A stretch of DNA of 64,000 nt from Alistipes sp. (lineage in GTDB: Bacteria > Bacteroidota > Bacteroidia > Bacteroidales > Rikenellaceae): positions 1 to 64,000 of the forward strand of contig JAFQTX010000018.1 in assembly GCA_017408825.1 (NCBI GenBank), read 5' to 3'. A program made the position numbers and the translations under genes. Below the pieces are notes generated by a model. The model was not told the DNA's origin, searched no databases, and saw only the letters and a list, made by a program, of their open reading frames with translations. Shown here in pieces: positions 62,589 to 64,000 of the stretch; position 1 is the first letter of the stretch, and each line of letters opens with the position of its first letter.

Positions 62589-63818
62589 ATGACGTCTTTA
62601 GCCAAGTTTTTCAATATTGATGCCGAGGCAAACCTCAAGGGCATCACTCACAAAAATAATATCATCAAGCGTAATATCATCGCCTATATGGCGCTTAATG
62701 GTGAGTGTATACTCTCGGAGCTTACGCGCGAGCTACACATCAGTGTGCCTACGATGACTAAACTCGTGCAGGAGCTTGTCGATGACCACATCGTGATTGA
62801 CCTCGGTAAGGTTGAGACTCCTGGAGGTCGTCGCCCTAATGTCTTTGGTCTGGCAAACTCGGCTATATATTTTATAGGTATCAACGTGGGCCGTGACCAT
62901 ATGACCTATGTGGTGACAGACCTGCAAAACAACGTTATCAGCGAGCGTATCGATAATACGTTCGAACTCGTTGATCGCCCTCAGTGCTTGGAGCGCATAT
63001 GCCAAAATATAGAGTCGTTCGTGGCTACGTGTGGTATCGACCGTGAGAAGATCCTCGGTGTGGGTGTCTCGATGGTGGGACGTGTAAATCCTGAGACAGG
63101 CCGCTCGTATAAATATTTCACCTCAAGCGAGGAATCGCTTACCGATATTATCTCTAAGCGTATCGACATCCGAGTGATGCTCGAGAACGATACACGTGCC
63201 CGCTGCTACGCTGAGTACACTACGGGAAAGTCGAAGAACGAGAGCAACGTGCTCTACTTGCATATGGGTCGTGGCGTAGCCATAGGTATAGTTATCGACG
63301 GTAAGCTCTACTACGGCAAGAATGGCTTTGCTGGCGAGTTCGGCCATATACCATTCTTCGACAACGAGATCATATGTGGCTGCGGTAAGAAGGGATGTCT
63401 TGAGACCGAGGTGTCGGGTATTGCCATCGAGGATAAGATTGTACACCTTATACGCAACGGCGTGAACACCTGTCTTCGTGAGATGTACGACCGTGGTGAG
63501 AGTATTCACATCAACGATATTATAGCCGCAGCACACAATGATGACAATCTGGCTATCGAGCTTATCGAGGAGGCGGGCGAGAAGGTGGGTAAGGCTGTAG
63601 CCTTCCTTATCAACACGTTTAATCCCGAGACCGTTATCGTGGGTGGTAACCTTGCTCAGGCGGGCGAGTATCTTATGCTCCCGCTCAAGTCATCGACGAA
63701 CAAATATTCGCTGAACCTCGTATATAAGGATACCAAGTTCCGAGTATCTAAGATGTCGGATAGTGCCAATGCCTGGGGCGTGGCGATGCTTATACGTAAC
63801 AAGATTATCGGCTTGTAG
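62589..63818 (+). CDS. ROK-family transcriptional regulator (NagC-like)
   Basis: A 409-residue ROK protein with an N-terminal winged helix (about residues 25-78, SELTRELHISVPTMTKLVQELVDDHIV), so a DNA-binding sugar-responsive regulator rather than a simple kinase. The ROK domain follows: LENDTRARCYAEY (the D of the kinase-type ND motif is kept), HMGRGVAIGIVIDGKLYYGKNGFAGEFGHIPF, and the zinc site CGCGKKGCLETEVSG. GGNLAQAGEY is near the end. Typical targets are sugar-use genes, none of which is adjacent except a possible GNAT gene two bases downstream. Confidence 0.92.
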   Translation: MTSLAKFFNIDAEANLKGITHKNNIIKRNIIAYMALNGECILSELTRELHISVPTMTKLVQELVDDHIVIDLGKVETPGGRRPNVFGLANSAIYFIGINVGRDHMTYVVTDLQNNVISERIDNTFELVDRPQCLERICQNIESFVATCGIDREKILGVGVSMVGRVNPETGRSYKYFTSSEESLTDIISKRIDIRVMLENDTRARCYAEYTTGKSKNESNVLYLHMGRGVAIGIVIDGKLYYGKNGFAGEFGHIPFFDNEIICGCGKKGCLETEVSGIAIEDKIVHLIRNGVNTCLREMYDRGESIHINDIIAAAHNDDNLAIELIEEAGEKVGKAVAFLINTFNPETVIVGGNLAQAGEYLMLPLKSSTNKYSLNLVYKDTKFRVSKMSDSANAWGVAMLIRNKIIGL

Positions 63819-63820
63819 TT

Positions 63821-64000
63821 ATGCTTAGGCTCGATGCTGGTTGTTGTCGTCTGCGTGCCCTGGAGCCTTGCGACGTGGAGTTGTTGTATCTCTGGGAGAA
63901 CGATCCTGCGGTGTGGCGTGTTAGTGGCACTACACAGCCACTGTCGCTCGAGCGCATAGCACGTTATGTTGAGGAGCAGAACTACGATATATATGCCACA
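63821..64000 (+). CDS. GNAT-family N-acetyltransferase (N-terminal part)
   Basis: The first 60 codons of a frame that leaves the right edge: MLRLDAGCCRLRALEPCDVE, then LLYLWENDPAVWRVSGTTQP. This is the usual opening of RimJ/RimL- or SpeG-like GNAT enzymes (RALEPxDxELLYxWENDPxxW). The acetyl-CoA motif lies beyond the window. It starts two bases after the ROK stop codon, so co-transcription is likely. Confidence 0.75.
   Translation, partial: MLRLDAGCCRLRALEPCDVELLYLWENDPAVWRVSGTTQPLSLERIARYVEEQNYDIYAT

Overview
The window reads as chromosomal DNA of a Bacteroidota species, most likely a gut-type Bacteroidales; Alistipes/Rikenellaceae is my guess from general impression and was not tested. Evidence: promoters of the Bacteroidota type (TAnnTTTG at -7, TTTG or TTG about 19-21 bases upstream) precede many genes, Shine-Dalgarno sequences are mostly absent, and family content is typical (TamL, BACON lipoproteins, S46 peptidase, DUF1573, DUF3575/DUF6562, LptB, LpxB). 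Coding density is high and genes lie on both strands in short operons.

Layout. 1-1811: a transposase-like gene start cut by the left edge, an SMR exporter and a beta-lactamase-fold hydrolase. 1812-15626: the information-processing block: tRNA-Thr, tRNA-Tyr, tRNA-Gly, tuf, tRNA-Trp, secE, nusG, rplK, rplA, rplJ, rplL, rpoB, rpoC, closed by a strong hairpin. 15673-20915: a secreted KYD-repeat protein, an alpha/beta hydrolase, dapF and tamL. 21056-23951: a four-gene SPFH/GYF/zinc-ribbon membrane module. 24165-31907: S46 dipeptidyl peptidase (DPP11-like), maf, a MATE exporter, a DUF1573 protein and NfnAB-like flavoprotein subunits. 32133-34341: rplS with a structured leader, lpxB and an FAH-family protein. 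34415-40039: an OmpA-family protein and two divergent BACON-type lipoproteins. 40263-48794: rsmA, recQ, lptB, aroA, aroC, prmC, recX and a lipid A-type acyltransferase. 48829-55063: a surface phosphoglycan cluster (Stealth, CDP-glycerol glycerophosphotransferase-like, LicD, a TagD-Gfo/Idh fusion, SDR, GT2). 55064-59870: a lipocalin, a second KYD-repeat protein, a repeat-rich gap and a DUF6562/DUF3575 operon. 60283-64000: an ECF sigma factor with a 45-codon downstream ORF, fabD, a ROK regulator and a partial GNAT gene.

How it fits together. The first third is transcription and translation machinery. Much of the rest serves the envelope: lipid A (lpxB, acyltransferase), LPS export (lptB), outer-membrane assembly (tamL), OmpA-like proteins, surface lipoproteins and a glycan cluster rich in phosphodiester-forming enzymes.

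Most unusual: (i) the fusion of a TagD-like cytidylyltransferase to a Gfo/Idh oxidoreductase whose usual EKP motif reads ETP, inside the phosphoglycan cluster; (ii) the SPFH-GYF operon, whose mRNA seems to begin with a hairpin; (iii) a small ORF between the ECF sigma gene and its terminator; (iv) several non-coding repeat families: a hairpin family at gene ends, twice attached to a ~126-135-bp inverted-repeat element, a 19-bp array in the rpoB leader, a 22-bp array before the tRNAs, an 87-bp duplication before maf, and a ~530-bp element with inverted termini; (v) mutually exclusive helices in the rplS leader.
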